Shown here one piece after another: positions 1 through 9,240 of a stretch of 64,000 nucleotides of DNA; the stretch's first letter is position 1; the number at the start of each line of letters is the position of its first letter. Source of the stretch: an uncultured Bacteroidaceae bacterium (GTDB taxonomy: Bacteria > Bacteroidota > Bacteroidia > Bacteroidales > Bacteroidaceae); the NCBI GenBank assembly GCA_905233285.1, contig CAJODY010000004.1:52167-116166 (forward strand), in the 5' to 3' direction. The position numbers and the translations under genes were made by a program. The notes under the pieces were generated by a model. It was not told the DNA's origin and ran no database searches. It saw only the letters and a program-made list of their open reading frames with translations.

Positions 1-2
1 GT

Positions 3-692
3 ATGCTACCTCCTCATCTGCGAGAATACTACCTGGATCATCTGAACCTGTCGAACAAATTCGACAAGGAGATGGCTCTTACCAACAACCTCCTGGTCAA
101 CCTCGATGAGTTGGATGCCATCCGTCCCAGCCAGCATGCCTCCCTGAAACAGGTACTTTCGAAGAGTAAGGTCAACGGGCGTCCTATTTATGGAGCCTCG
201 CAGGAAGATCGTCCACGTTATGCTTCCTTCATTGCAACTACGAACAACCCCCATCCGCTTACGGATGCGACAGGTAGTCGCCGGTATATCTGTCTTACGA
301 TACCCGAGGGAAAGTATATAGACAACACAGGCATGATAGACTACGACCAGCTCTATGCCCAGGTGCTTTATGAACTACGGGTACAGAAATCGCCTTATTG
401 GTTCAATAATTCAGAAGTGGCTCGTATTCAGGAACTGAACCAGAACTACATGGAAAAGAAAGACATCGCAGATATAGTCAGCACCTGTTTCCGCAAACCC
501 ACTATTGATGAAAAGCCTGAATCGATGAATTGCGAACATCTGTTGGAAATTATTTCAAAGAAATATCCATCCATCAAGCCCACCTTTAGCACAAAAGTCT
601 ATCTGGGCAGAGCAATGAAAGCCCTCGGATTCGAAAGTACCGAATGGGGTCATGTACCTCACTATAAGGTCATCCCTATCCAGGCAGCATAA
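3..692 (+). CDS. VirE-like P-loop protein with DUF3874-like C-terminus, 5'-truncated by window edge
   Basis: This is the C-terminal 229 residues of a larger protein; the reading frame is open to the window edge, so the first Met shown need not be the start. It has a superfamily-3-helicase/VirE look: a Walker-B-like LVNLDELD near residue 31, a sensor-1-like FIATTNN near 76 and an arginine-finger-like GSRRY near 91. The last 80 or so residues resemble the DUF3874 tail of Bacteroidales VirE-family proteins, which are often found in mobile regions beside capsule loci. The Walker A segment would lie upstream of the window. It is the only clear plus-strand gene here. Role in mobile-element replication is inferred. 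Confidence 0.75.
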   Translation: MLPPHLREYYLDHLNLSNKFDKEMALTNNLLVNLDELDAIRPSQHASLKQVLSKSKVNGRPIYGASQEDRPRYASFIATTNNPHPLTDATGSRRYICLTIPEGKYIDNTGMIDYDQLYAQVLYELRVQKSPYWFNNSEVARIQELNQNYMEKKDIADIVSTCFRKPTIDEKPESMNCEHLLEIISKKYPSIKPTFSTKVYLGRAMKALGFESTEWGHVPHYKVIPIQAA

Positions 693-711
693 CCCTCTTT
701 CTCTAAAGCGA

Positions 712-765
712 CCGAGACAATAGAAAATATTTATAGTAGTATTTCTTATTGTCTTGGTTGTTTTA
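712..765 (+). terminator. Rho-independent-type terminator after the VirE-like gene
   Basis: A long stem (CCGAGACAATA left arm, TATTGTCTTGG right arm, extended by an A-rich/T-rich inner stem) starts 20 bases after the stop codon and is followed by TTGTTTTA. Position and structure fit an intrinsic terminator on the plus strand. Confidence 0.65.
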
Positions 766-766
766 T

Positions 767-978
767 ACATCGAAAAGCGCTAAAAACTCTAAAAGATTAT
801 AAGTTGATTATTTCAGATGATTGGTTTTATTTTGTTTGAAGCATCTTAAAAGCGAGCTTTTAGAAGTGCTTCCAATAAAATCAAACCTTTATTCAGAATG
901 TATTCAGAATAAAACAGACCAAGGGTCTTTCATCTGAAAGAATCATTCTTTTCGTGAATTCCGTGTCTTTAGATGTTC
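767..978. repeat. Period-9-bracketed structured repeat, copy E1
   Basis: The left edge has period-9 units of the type ACATCGAAA/RRCNCTAAA. The right edge carries the reverse-complement type (TTCGTGAAT, TCCGTGTCT, TTAGATGTT). The core, about 155 bp from 794, recurs nearly identically at 55892-56048 (about 4-5 differences by eye). It folds as an outer stem (806-820 with 930-944) and a long inner hairpin (823-887, GAAGCA paired with TGCTTC). No gene is seen inside it; the small minus-strand frame across it is not convincing. Confidence 0.7.
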
Positions 979-1033
979 TCTCAAAGAAAAAATATTTAAT
1001 CCTACAAATAGTGAGGGTCTTAGTGACCCATAT

Positions 1034-1060
1034 AGTGACCCATATTTCGCATGGGTCACT
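1034..1060. other. Perfect 10-bp inverted repeat, unknown role
   Basis: AGTGACCCAT and ATGGGTCACT flank a 7-base loop. Two further AGTGACCCA copies lie just upstream (from about 1007), so the left arm is part of a short direct-repeat set. There is no T-run, so it is a poor terminator. It could be an operator or recombination site; nothing decides this. The remaining gap to 1223 is AT-rich without a gene. Confidence 0.4.
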
Positions 1061-1223
1061 ATCTGAATCCCCGATGAATAAAGGGCTGAGGGGCAAAATA
1101 GTGAGTAAGTGAGGGTAAAATGAAAAAATCTTTATTTTTCTGCTATTCTTTTAATTATATAATTTTACACCAATCACACAGATTACTATCTCAGCACACA
1201 TGACCAGAATGAAAGATTAATAC

Positions 1224-1769
1224 TCATGCTATGATTCTATACATGCATAGGGTCGGCTTTGAAGCAGAAGAATCTTCTGTCGGAAAGAAACCGCACTTTT
1301 CATAGAAAGGAACTGCCGTATAAGTCTCAGATTGATATGCACGCACAGTCAAAAGAGGAGAAGTACATTCATTATCAGCTAACAAGTCCAAAATTATCCT
1401 TTCAATAATAAATGAGCCTAAATGTTGGTGTTGTCTTTCTTTTGCAACAGCAAGATATGTTATTTCGATAGAATCAATTAAAGGTAGTCTCCAATATGGA
1501 TTATCCGGGTCTAAAGCTTCTTGTGGAATTGGTTTTATACCCTCTCGCATTTTTGATTTAACATCATCGCCAATGAAAACATTAAACTTGTCTAGCGAAT
1601 ACATTGCCACAACATTACCATTCTCCTTGACAACATACGCCTTACATATTCCCAAATACAGATAGTCCTTAAAATCACCATGAAGAAAACTGTCTATTGC
1701 TTCTACGCCACAATAGAAATCCTTCAACTCATTTGCATCAGATAATTTTTGTATTTCAAGTTGTTTCAT
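1224..1769 (-). CDS. GNAT family N-acetyltransferase
   Basis: A 181-residue GNAT-fold protein: N-terminal FYCGVEAIDSFLH, central beta-strand region (IDSIEITYLAVAKE), an acetyl-CoA-binding stretch RQHQHLGSFIIERI and the late PFYEKCGFF motif. It would transfer an acetyl group from acetyl-CoA to an unknown substrate. Its start codon overlaps the stop of the upstream 60-residue gene by one base (TAATG), so the two are co-translated. GNAT enzymes preceded by a small partner are often TacT/AtaT-type toxins acting on aminoacyl-tRNA. That reading is possible here but rests on arrangement only. Confidence 0.8.
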   Translation of the reverse strand: MKQLEIQKLSDANELKDFYCGVEAIDSFLHGDFKDYLYLGICKAYVVKENGNVVAMYSLDKFNVFIGDDVKSKMREGIKPIPQEALDPDNPYWRLPLIDSIEITYLAVAKERQHQHLGSFIIERIILDLLADNECTSPLLTVRAYQSETYTAVPFYEKCGFFPTEDSSASKPTLCMYRIIA

Positions 1770-1951
1770 TATTTTTCAGATGATACAACCTGATATTCTT
1801 GTAATATCTTTTTTGATCTTTCAAGAATCCTCTTGTCCGATGCATTCAGCATATGAGTATTAACGCGTACAGCAGCAGAACGCATTGCTTTTGCATAGCG
1901 ACCAGTAACACGTGGTTGTGTCGTATCAACACCTAACATAAGGCTTAACAA
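1769..1951 (-). CDS. Small basic protein preceding the GNAT gene, possible antitoxin
   Basis: This 60-residue protein is rich in Arg/Lys with a predicted helical second half (DKRILERSKKILQEY). It is not clearly a ribbon-helix-helix DUF1778 protein, the usual partner of GNAT toxins. Reasons to believe it: a one-base overlap with the GNAT start and a textbook Bacteroidales promoter 48 bases upstream. Function unknown; antitoxin is a guess from position. Confidence 0.5.
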   Translation of the reverse strand: MLSLMLGVDTTQPRVTGRYAKAMRSAAVRVNTHMLNASDKRILERSKKILQEYQVVSSEK

Positions 1952-1998
1952 TTAAGGTTAAATAATAGAGTTTTAGTATGATTCCTTGTATCTTTATG

Positions 1999-2029
1999 CA
2001 AAAATACAATTTTTCTTTGATACACCAAA
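1999..2029 (-). promoter_or_regulatory. Bacteroidales-type promoter for the GNAT operon
   Basis: Read on the minus strand: TTTG (2029-2026), 19 bases, TATTTTTG (2006-1999). This matches the -33 TTTG / -7 TAnnTTTG consensus with near-ideal spacing, and sits about 50 bases before the start codon at 1951. Confidence 0.7.
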
Positions 2030-2315
2030 AGAAATTAGGTATAAAACACTATTTTCTCAAAAAATAGGTCTTTTTGCCTACTTTTTCCCACTTTTTACAA
2101 AGCAGGGCTGATCTCTATCCAGAAATCAGCCCTTATCTTGTCCCCTCTGCAGTTTTTCGCATAGGTTTTTACTATTTCATTTGCAATAATTATCGCAAAT
2201 CTATCAATTCTCTTTCATTAATAACACGCGTATTCTTTGTTCCGTTAATCCTTTCCATCATTTCCACTGATTCACCCTCCTACACCTCTCACTCAGCTGC
2301 ATCAACTTCACACAG

Positions 2316-2405
2316 ATGGTCGATGGCACTCCCGTAGAGTCCAGCATCCCCAAGGACATCATAGTAGAGATCTACAAAGTCGTCGGCAACTACCGCCGCC
2401 AGTAA
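2316..2405 (+). pseudogene. Possible 3' remnant of a lost plus-strand gene
   Basis: A 29-codon open segment ending in IYKVVGNYRRQ is markedly more GC-rich than the AT-rich DNA before it and has the look of a genuine protein C-terminus. It is followed 21 bases later by a strong hairpin. No family recognised. It may be the tail of a gene deleted from the VirE region. Confidence 0.3.
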
Positions 2406-2426
2406 CCTCGACCACCAGAAACGCCA

Positions 2427-2467
2427 CATCCCCCGACTCAGCTCACAAAAAGCTGAATCGGGGGATG
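2427..2467. terminator. Strong 17-bp-arm hairpin
   Basis: Arms of 17 bases (CATCCCCCGACTCAGCT and AGCTGAATCGGGGGATG, one mismatch) enclose a 7-base loop. No clear T-run follows on either strand. It could still act as a terminator or transcript-stabilising hairpin for the remnant at 2316-2405. From here to 2781 I see no gene. Confidence 0.45.
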
Positions 2468-2781
2468 CCTGTATATATGCCGCTATAATGCGAAGCCGTT
2501 CATCTACGACTCCACATCTTCCATCTTACTTCTTACCTATCACATCTATTCAGCTCTTCCATCACCAATCCTACGGACACACCTTTCCCGTACCCAATGA
2601 ACCCACCAAACCCGAAGTCCATAAGGTAAGCCGGAATCCCAATATAGATTGATGTATAGAGCCTTCTTCTCATCTTGATTTATTTTCTTGTCTTGTTTTT
2701 CTTGTGGTCGACGGTTCTGCCGTCGAGAAGCCACCGTTCCCTGTGTGTCAATGCAGGGGTTATTTCCAATAATTCTGATTC

Positions 2782-4629
2782 CTATATATTATGAATCTCT
2801 GCATCCTTCACATACAGATATTTGTCCTCTCCTACAGGTACCTGATAATATAATTGCCTTATTGTACGATGGTCAATTATCCGCTTTAATGTCACTAGTT
2901 CCAAGTCACTTCCTGCTGTATATTGTTTCAAAAACCTGTCAGCAGCATCCATTACTATTTCACATAAGTAATCTCTCAAATGATAGTCTATGCAAAAATA
3001 GGCACCTGTTTCTATATACTTGTCAAAATCATCCAATCTAACTTCAGCGGCAAAACTGAAATCAAAATAGCTCAGTCTATTGGATGAATCCGAAAAATTC
3101 AAGTCTATAGTAAAACAAGCCTTTGAAGATGCTTTATCCAATAAACATACCATTCTCCTGTAATTAACGGATACCTGATGTAATTCTTCGATCGTTACCG
3201 TTTCCATCGAATGACGTTCATATTTCACATCAGATATTACAGCATCAGATATACCGTCTTTCACGAAAGGAGAAAATGCCTTTTCATTCCGAACTTTTTC
3301 CTCTTTCTCATATCGCATAAACACAGGATCTGTCTTCGGTCTAATCTGAACCTGCGGATCGTTAGGCTTAACCAACCACAGGCTCCATGGGTTTGCCGGT
3401 CCATATTCCGAAGAATCTTCTTCTTGCCATTCTCCTCCATACGGATTTGTAAACTTCTGTATATGGGCCTTTATGGCATCCTCTGTTTTAAAGCGTCCTT
3501 TATCAACGTCCACCTCAGGCAAGATAAAGACAAACAACACATCCAGTATATGAGCGACTGCTGTACAATAAGGCTCCTCACCAGGGCGATTACTCAAGAA
3601 AACGTCAACTGTTGGCTGTTTAACGCTTTCTCTGTCATAAGTAGCCCAGTAAGGCGGCAACTCATTATCCATCACAGATCCATTTATTAAGCCTATCGTT
3701 TCTCCGAAGTGACTTAGCTCTGTAGAAGGCAACAAGTCTATCACCATCTTACAGAGGGATTTGTATATTCCCTGATGTGTGATGATCTCATTTGTTTCTA
3801 ATTGTATCCTAAATGGCTGACTTAAATCCATGTCAACAGGTAGACTCTCCTGTTCTATATAGAGTACGGCCTGATTATTCTCATCCCCGCGTATAACGAA
3901 TCTTTTGCCATCCACCGAAGGTACAGCCCCATCAGTTTTTGTTAGAATGCCACCCATTGCACGTCGGATATCCAAGTAGTGCATCAGATTACTCTCCAGT
4001 TTGGAAAGCTTGTTGTTGCAGGCATCACACTCCTCATTGCAAATGAGTAGTTTGTTTCCCAACCCCTCAGAGATTGCATGAGCAACTTCTTTGAATGCGA
4101 CATCTGGTATCCTACCTCCACAAAAGCGGCAAACACGTTTTACCTTTTCACCCTCGCCTATCACCGTTCTGATTCCATCATATCCGAATGCCAGATGACG
4201 GAATGTTGTCGTTAAAGGTCCCCATGCTAGTAAATAGCGATTATGGATGTCCTGTTCATTCTCTCCTGTTTTCTGGCCATTGATCTTTAATAAAGCCAGT
4301 TGTTTGTTCATCGTTGGTGCATCTTCTGAAACAATTCTAAAAACATCACTATCTTCTAAGGCATTAAGGTATGCAATGAGCTGCCTAATACGTGGATATG
4401 CCGGAGCTATATCAGTTTCTAACATGGTCACAAACCTTGTGGCCTTTTCTTTATCCATTATGAATTTTCCTGTAAAGGCACTACCCTCTTGGCACATATT
4501 CGTCGATGACAATCCTAACAACACCTTGTCAAAGATGTCGTCTGGAAGCTGCGACAAGTCTATTCGTTCATTTTTCCTCCTGAACGAATAGATTAGCATT
4601 GTCTTGGATACAAATTCAAATGGATTCAT
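2782..4629 (-). CDS. Large HNH-endonuclease-like protein, last gene of the Septu-like operon
   Basis: This 615-residue protein has an HNH/zinc cluster in the first third: C167-x2-C170, then F179 and H184-A-I-S-EGLGN, then C201-x2-C204-N205. This is the C-x2-C / H / C-x2-CN layout of HNH_4/HNH_5-type nucleases. The remaining 400 residues have no domain I recognise and may sense or bind a partner. It lies 134 bases downstream of the TPR-PIN gene with no visible terminator or promoter between, so it is probably the last gene of the same operon. Nuclease activity is inferred from the motif; membership in one system is inferred from arrangement. Confidence 0.7.
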   Translation of the reverse strand: MNPFEFVSKTMLIYSFRRKNERIDLSQLPDDIFDKVLLGLSSTNMCQEGSAFTGKFIMDKEKATRFVTMLETDIAPAYPRIRQLIAYLNALEDSDVFRIVSEDAPTMNKQLALLKINGQKTGENEQDIHNRYLLAWGPLTTTFRHLAFGYDGIRTVIGEGEKVKRVCRFCGGRIPDVAFKEVAHAISEGLGNKLLICNEECDACNNKLSKLESNLMHYLDIRRAMGGILTKTDGAVPSVDGKRFVIRGDENNQAVLYIEQESLPVDMDLSQPFRIQLETNEIITHQGIYKSLCKMVIDLLPSTELSHFGETIGLINGSVMDNELPPYWATYDRESVKQPTVDVFLSNRPGEEPYCTAVAHILDVLFVFILPEVDVDKGRFKTEDAIKAHIQKFTNPYGGEWQEEDSSEYGPANPWSLWLVKPNDPQVQIRPKTDPVFMRYEKEEKVRNEKAFSPFVKDGISDAVISDVKYERHSMETVTIEELHQVSVNYRRMVCLLDKASSKACFTIDLNFSDSSNRLSYFDFSFAAEVRLDDFDKYIETGAYFCIDYHLRDYLCEIVMDAADRFLKQYTAGSDLELVTLKRIIDHRTIRQLYYQVPVGEDKYLYVKDAEIHNI

Positions 4630-4763
4630 ATTATTATCTTAAAAGATATTGATATCCGACAATCTTTAATGTACTCATTATACACATATTCTTTCTTTTC
4701 CCCTCAGCCTATCCCATCTACTTGCTCCGCCTGGTTTGCACCATTCCGAAGGATGTCAAATCA

Positions 4764-7700
4764 TCACATATACAACGGATATACAGCCTTATATGCCGTC
4801 AACAGTTCCTGTCTCAAATGGGGTAATTGTTTATAAGCAGAAACGACAACAGAAAAAGCCGTCTTTTGTTCAAGTTTTCCAAACATCGTTCTCAGCATAG
4901 TGTCTATCGTCAACGTATCTATCGCCGTCATAATTTTCTTCTGCGTGATTCGAGAACAGAAATTTAAGATAACAGGATATAGATACAGACTATAAAAAAG
5001 ATTCTCTTTGCATTTGGAAAACGAAGAGTCTTTATCTAGCACATATAGGTCATATTGTTGCAGAACATATTCCACATCCATTCCTCCACCATAAATATCT
5101 GACTCAATAAAGAAATGTGACACGTCAACATATATATCCTGATGAAAATGTGAAATGATCAGATTCACATCTGCTACTGGAAATCCTTTTCCAAAGACTG
5201 TTGTCATCGCAATATCTTCTGAAACCATCACGCGGTAGCCTCGCATCGTCAATATTGCAGACTGATATTCAATGGTTAGATACCTTGATTTCTCAAAAAT
5301 GGAATCATCGCCCAACTCAACATCAACCATCTCATGAACAGTCTCAACAGTCATTGAGTCTTCAATCCATCTCTTTAAACCAGTCAAACGAGACTTAAAC
5401 CAAGTACTCTCTGCATACTCCGCGACAGCCAATCTATCAACAACAGATTGATAAATACCGGCAGGCAAGGCATATTCTTCTTTAGCGAGAGTGCCGTCTA
5501 TAAGGTGAACTATACCTTGCGGTACAACAAACTTCGCGGTGTAATCTATGCCGAATTTCAAATGGAGCTCGTATAGCAAGATTAACGAGGACAGGTCAAG
5601 CACAAACTCCTGTTCATCAATATTTACCTCTCTCTTTTCATACAATTCTTCAAAATCATTGCTCGGAATATTATAGACCTTGAAATCACCAAAGAGGTGA
5701 TTGTATAGCTCGGCAATATACTCCTCACCAATAAAGAACGTGCTGATTGTCTGCTTGCCTTGTTTATACTCCTCCAAAGCTGCCTTATGAGCTTTTTGCC
5801 ACTCTTCATCATGGCCAGACACTTTTGCCAAACCATCTAAAAGATTTCCTCCCCTTTCGGTTAAATCATCTATCGTAAATGAGAATGCAGATTGAAACTT
5901 GTTCTCTGATATAGCCTTATATATTTCCTCCAGCAACTGATAATACTTATTGTTGATAGAAATCACTTCGTAGGTTTCATCGCGGTCCATTCTGTCTTTC
6001 AGGATGGCTGTCTCACCCACTTGCTTTCCTATCATGCAATCTATACGTTGGCCTTTTACTATGATGTCCGACCGTTCTTCACCATTATGCTTATAATGAA
6101 CATACAAGCCATCTTCAACAATATCATATTCTTTCCTTATGATAGGAGCCGTCTTAGGATTCATGCAAATACTATGGAAGAGCAGTGAAACCTGTTCGTT
6201 AGGATCATTGTTACGAATATACGTATAGAGGAACTCTACAGATTCCTCTATCATATCCGACAACAACAATACATTGAACACTTCTGTCGCAGCATCTGGC
6301 GTATATCTGTAATCCCCCAATTTATCCGCCAACTCTTTAACTTTATCAAAATGTCCATTCTGATACTGCATTGTCAAATAGCAGGTATAATAGGACACAT
6401 TCTTGGAATCTAGCCTATACAATGCTTCTGCAATGCTCAACATCCTCTGGAAATCCTCTTCCTTTCGAGCAAACACATACTCATCTTTAAGCCATAAAGG
6501 ATTCTCGGCATATCCTCCTTCTCTTACCTTACGCAGATAAGCATTGAGACGGGAGTATGATTTAGATTTTTTCAATAAGTCAACATAAATATGACTACCG
6601 AAGTCAACATACCCATCCCGTAAACAACTTTCACTTAAATCCAATGCCTCTTTGGTTAAACCTGCATCATAGAGTGCGATAGCCATAAATGGTCTTAACC
6701 CTAATGCAGCATCAGATTGATGATCTAACAAGTATTGCGTATCTACTTGAACTTTGCAGAAAGAATTGCAGACTTCTTTATATACATTAGAATCCACTTC
6801 GTCTGCTATAAGCACCTTATATACATTCTCCTTCAAAGATTCAGTATGGTCTCTGAATGCCATCAGAAGGAATATCAGCATAGTGCCAGGCATCACCACT
6901 TTCTTCTCTACAAGTTGAAGCAATGTTTCTCTGGCAAAAATTTCATCTGCTGTCACCACTGCCAAATAGAAGCGTATATTATAGATACTGGCATCATTAA
7001 CAATTCTAGAACCTTTCAGGTAGTTCTTTGCCTCTTCAAATTGTTTTTCTTTTGATAAAAACAACACATACGCCAATTGCTTGACGGGGAGGAATTGAGC
7101 AGAGGCCTTACATTGTTTAAGTTTTTCCAAAAGCTCAGTATCCTTTCGCATTTTGTATGCTGTGATAGTGTTAAACAACGTCACATCAACCGAAAGTTCT
7201 CCTATTTCCGTTTTCTCCGACAACTCTATAAAGCGAGTCGAATAATCATAAAGTTCTTTGCAAAATGGGCCAACTGGCGTGTCACCAGCGAAAGCATCAG
7301 CATTCCACTCACGTATATATCTATTCGTCAGAACGGACAAATTAAATATCCATATAGGAATATTCTCAAATTCCAAAGTTACTGGCCGGGCTACCTTATA
7401 TTTGAATATATCTACACAAAGACTCGTCTCCTCACGACGCATCATGCAGGCGTTGGCCAAAATAACCGTATTGGCTTTAATATCTTCAGGTAATTTGGAA
7501 TAGGTCTCTTCAATATTATCTGCTAATACCAGACTTGGTATCCATGCCCAGATATTATTTCTGTCATGTTCCCTTAGTCCATTAGCCATTCTTATTGCTT
7601 CATCACTCTTTTTCTCTAGGCATAAACAATAGAGTTTACCTGAAATAATGTCTGGGTCGTACCGTTCTGCTCCTATCATCTCCCTATAAGCCCTATCATA

Positions 7701-8102
7701 TTCTGCGAGACAGAATTCTTTGCTTACATAGCGGGAACAACATCCCAACGCATAATCCACTATAGAAAGTGTATATTGATCACTCGTTGGAATATTGAGG
7801 CGTAACTTAAGCAACACGTCATGGGCCGTGCGTATATGCAATGATGAGATAAGACCATTCAGTTGCTGGGCTATTTCTCTTATCGTTGCATTTGAATTTG
7901 ACTTTGACAGGCTAATCAAGTAGTCCATCTTTGCGTCAAGCGTATTCACGGCATCAAGCACAGGTTCTTTCTTTTTACCACTAAACAGTCTCTTGAGGCC
8001 AGCTTTTATGCCGTCCGTTACAAAGGACTCTACAACATCTTTAACGTATTCTGGTGCCTTTGCTATCAAATACGCTTTTATGGCTAACCAAATAGTAATC
8101 AT
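4764..8102 (-). CDS. TPR-like repeat protein with C-terminal PIN-like domain
   Basis: A 1112-residue protein. I chose the Met at 8102 because it lies just after the upstream stop (8110) with AAAGG in front; a longer frame from 8141 would overlap that gene. After a helical N-terminus, most of the protein is helix-turn-helix repeat material (for example YLTMQYQNGHFDKVKELADKL) typical of TPR-like solenoids. From about residue 834 it changes to a PIN-like fold: VLDLSSLILLYEL (acidic D836), FVVPQGIVHLI, and MVSEDIAMTT near 962. A PIN domain would make it a metal-dependent RNase. It follows the PtuB-like HNH gene by 7 bases. Domain calls are by eye; the PIN assignment needs structure prediction. 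Confidence 0.7.
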   Translation of the reverse strand: MITIWLAIKAYLIAKAPEYVKDVVESFVTDGIKAGLKRLFSGKKKEPVLDAVNTLDAKMDYLISLSKSNSNATIREIAQQLNGLISSLHIRTAHDVLLKLRLNIPTSDQYTLSIVDYALGCCSRYVSKEFCLAEYDRAYREMIGAERYDPDIISGKLYCLCLEKKSDEAIRMANGLREHDRNNIWAWIPSLVLADNIEETYSKLPEDIKANTVILANACMMRREETSLCVDIFKYKVARPVTLEFENIPIWIFNLSVLTNRYIREWNADAFAGDTPVGPFCKELYDYSTRFIELSEKTEIGELSVDVTLFNTITAYKMRKDTELLEKLKQCKASAQFLPVKQLAYVLFLSKEKQFEEAKNYLKGSRIVNDASIYNIRFYLAVVTADEIFARETLLQLVEKKVVMPGTMLIFLLMAFRDHTESLKENVYKVLIADEVDSNVYKEVCNSFCKVQVDTQYLLDHQSDAALGLRPFMAIALYDAGLTKEALDLSESCLRDGYVDFGSHIYVDLLKKSKSYSRLNAYLRKVREGGYAENPLWLKDEYVFARKEEDFQRMLSIAEALYRLDSKNVSYYTCYLTMQYQNGHFDKVKELADKLGDYRYTPDAATEVFNVLLLSDMIEESVEFLYTYIRNNDPNEQVSLLFHSICMNPKTAPIIRKEYDIVEDGLYVHYKHNGEERSDIIVKGQRIDCMIGKQVGETAILKDRMDRDETYEVISINNKYYQLLEEIYKAISENKFQSAFSFTIDDLTERGGNLLDGLAKVSGHDEEWQKAHKAALEEYKQGKQTISTFFIGEEYIAELYNHLFGDFKVYNIPSNDFEELYEKREVNIDEQEFVLDLSSLILLYELHLKFGIDYTAKFVVPQGIVHLIDGTLAKEEYALPAGIYQSVVDRLAVAEYAESTWFKSRLTGLKRWIEDSMTVETVHEMVDVELGDDSIFEKSRYLTIEYQSAILTMRGYRVMVSEDIAMTTVFGKGFPVADVNLIISHFHQDIYVDVSHFFIESDIYGGGMDVEYVLQQYDLYVLDKDSSFSKCKENLFYSLYLYPVILNFCSRITQKKIMTAIDTLTIDTMLRTMFGKLEQKTAFSVVVSAYKQLPHLRQELLTAYKAVYPLYM

Positions 8103-8109
8103 ATACCTT

Positions 8110-9240
8110 TTATCCTCTTTCCAACTGTTCCCACAAATCATTCTTCATAATGCTAAGTGGCCGCTTCAAGAAGTCATCCTCTTTATCGTAATACCCACCC
8201 AGAATAAAGCGTTTCATGTCAAACCCGGCAATACCAAGCGTCTTGATCTGATTTTCCATCGCTGTCATAAAACCCTTGGAGTAAATCTTGTGCTTCCACA
8301 ATATTTCCTCTACGATGTCCTCATGCTCTTCGTACACGCCCTGTATGCCAAACATATTAACAAACTTCCCTGCTATAGTCGTTTTGTCCGACACAACTGG
8401 AGGTATATCCGTTCCTTCATTACATAGATAGGGTTTTATTCCCTTTCCATTATTAGTAGTCCTGAAACGGATTACATCAGCTGGGTTCATAACAAAGTGT
8501 ACAGGCTTATTCCTCGTGTCTCCGATTTCGTAATACAGCGAGAAGTCCAGTTCCCCGTCATTCTTCCGTCTGTTACAAGAACCACAACTGGGTTGCAGAT
8601 TATAGAAGTTGGTACACAAATAAGGATATTTCGACTTGGGTTGGTTATGATCTAACTCATAACAGGCTGCATCTTTTGTCCTTACAGTGTACATACCTTT
8701 CTTTGCATATTTGATTTCCTGCAGCGATGCCGTTGTGGCAAACTGCGCATTGCAATAAACACACGTCTTTATCCCCACCTCCCTGATATACTCAGGCATG
8801 ATATCCTTCTGTACCTTTTTATATTGCATCGCTTCCACTATAAGGTCTGCGAACTTCTGGAGTTTCTTTTTAGGCAGTTTTACCCAAATATCGACGATGT
8901 TATACCCTGTAAGTTTTGGCTCCACATGTCGGGCAATCTTTTGGGGGTATTCTGATGGCAGCAATGCATTCAATCCGTCATAATTATCATAAATGGCTTT
9001 CACATAGTCCGACAAAATTGTCATCTCATTACCTTTCTTTCGCGAAAATGGAGTCTTTCTATCATTCTTTTTCTTTTGCTTCTTTATTCTAATTGAGGCA
9101 CTGGCTTTTTTCAGGTCATTGCTCAGTATCAGCAACCTTTCTTTTGGGCCCATGCCAGAAAATGTGTTGCAGTCCTCCATCTTCTTCGCATATCTCTTGG
9201 CTATGTCCTCAATCCGTGGTGTTATCAGAATCCTTCTCAT
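8110..9240 (-). CDS. ptuB-like: PtuB-like HNH endonuclease
   Basis: This 376-residue HNH nuclease has C160-x2-C163 (CVYCNAQF), then YELDH (D197-H198) followed by NQPKSKYP, N214-based FYNLQPSC, and C219-x2-C222-N223-RRK. This is the arrangement of PtuB in Septu anti-phage systems (TIGR02646-like HNH). The N-terminal 75 residues are strongly basic and may bind nucleic acid. Its start overlaps the ATPase stop in an ATGA arrangement, as expected for ATPase and nuclease made in fixed ratio. Septu membership is a family-level inference. Confidence 0.8.
   Translation of the reverse strand: MRRILITPRIEDIAKRYAKKMEDCNTFSGMGPKERLLILSNDLKKASASIRIKKQKKKNDRKTPFSRKKGNEMTILSDYVKAIYDNYDGLNALLPSEYPQKIARHVEPKLTGYNIVDIWVKLPKKKLQKFADLIVEAMQYKKVQKDIMPEYIREVGIKTCVYCNAQFATTASLQEIKYAKKGMYTVRTKDAACYELDHNQPKSKYPYLCTNFYNLQPSCGSCNRRKNDGELDFSLYYEIGDTRNKPVHFVMNPADVIRFRTTNNGKGIKPYLCNEGTDIPPVVSDKTTIAGKFVNMFGIQGVYEEHEDIVEEILWKHKIYSKGFMTAMENQIKTLGIAGFDMKRFILGGYYDKEDDFLKRPLSIMKNDLWEQLERG

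Noticed and set aside
893-1096. A 67-codon minus-strand frame
   Set aside because: It lies across the right edge of repeat E1 and the 1034-1060 inverted repeat; its composition follows the repeats.
2546-2734. A 62-codon minus-strand frame with a Trp/Arg-rich end
   Set aside because: It overlaps no conserved pattern, begins in low-complexity Lys/Gln sequence and has no promoter or neighbour support.
8103-8141. Longer start for the TPR-PIN protein
   Set aside because: It would overlap the HNH gene by about 30 bases and has a worse leader than the Met at 8102 preceded by AAAGG.
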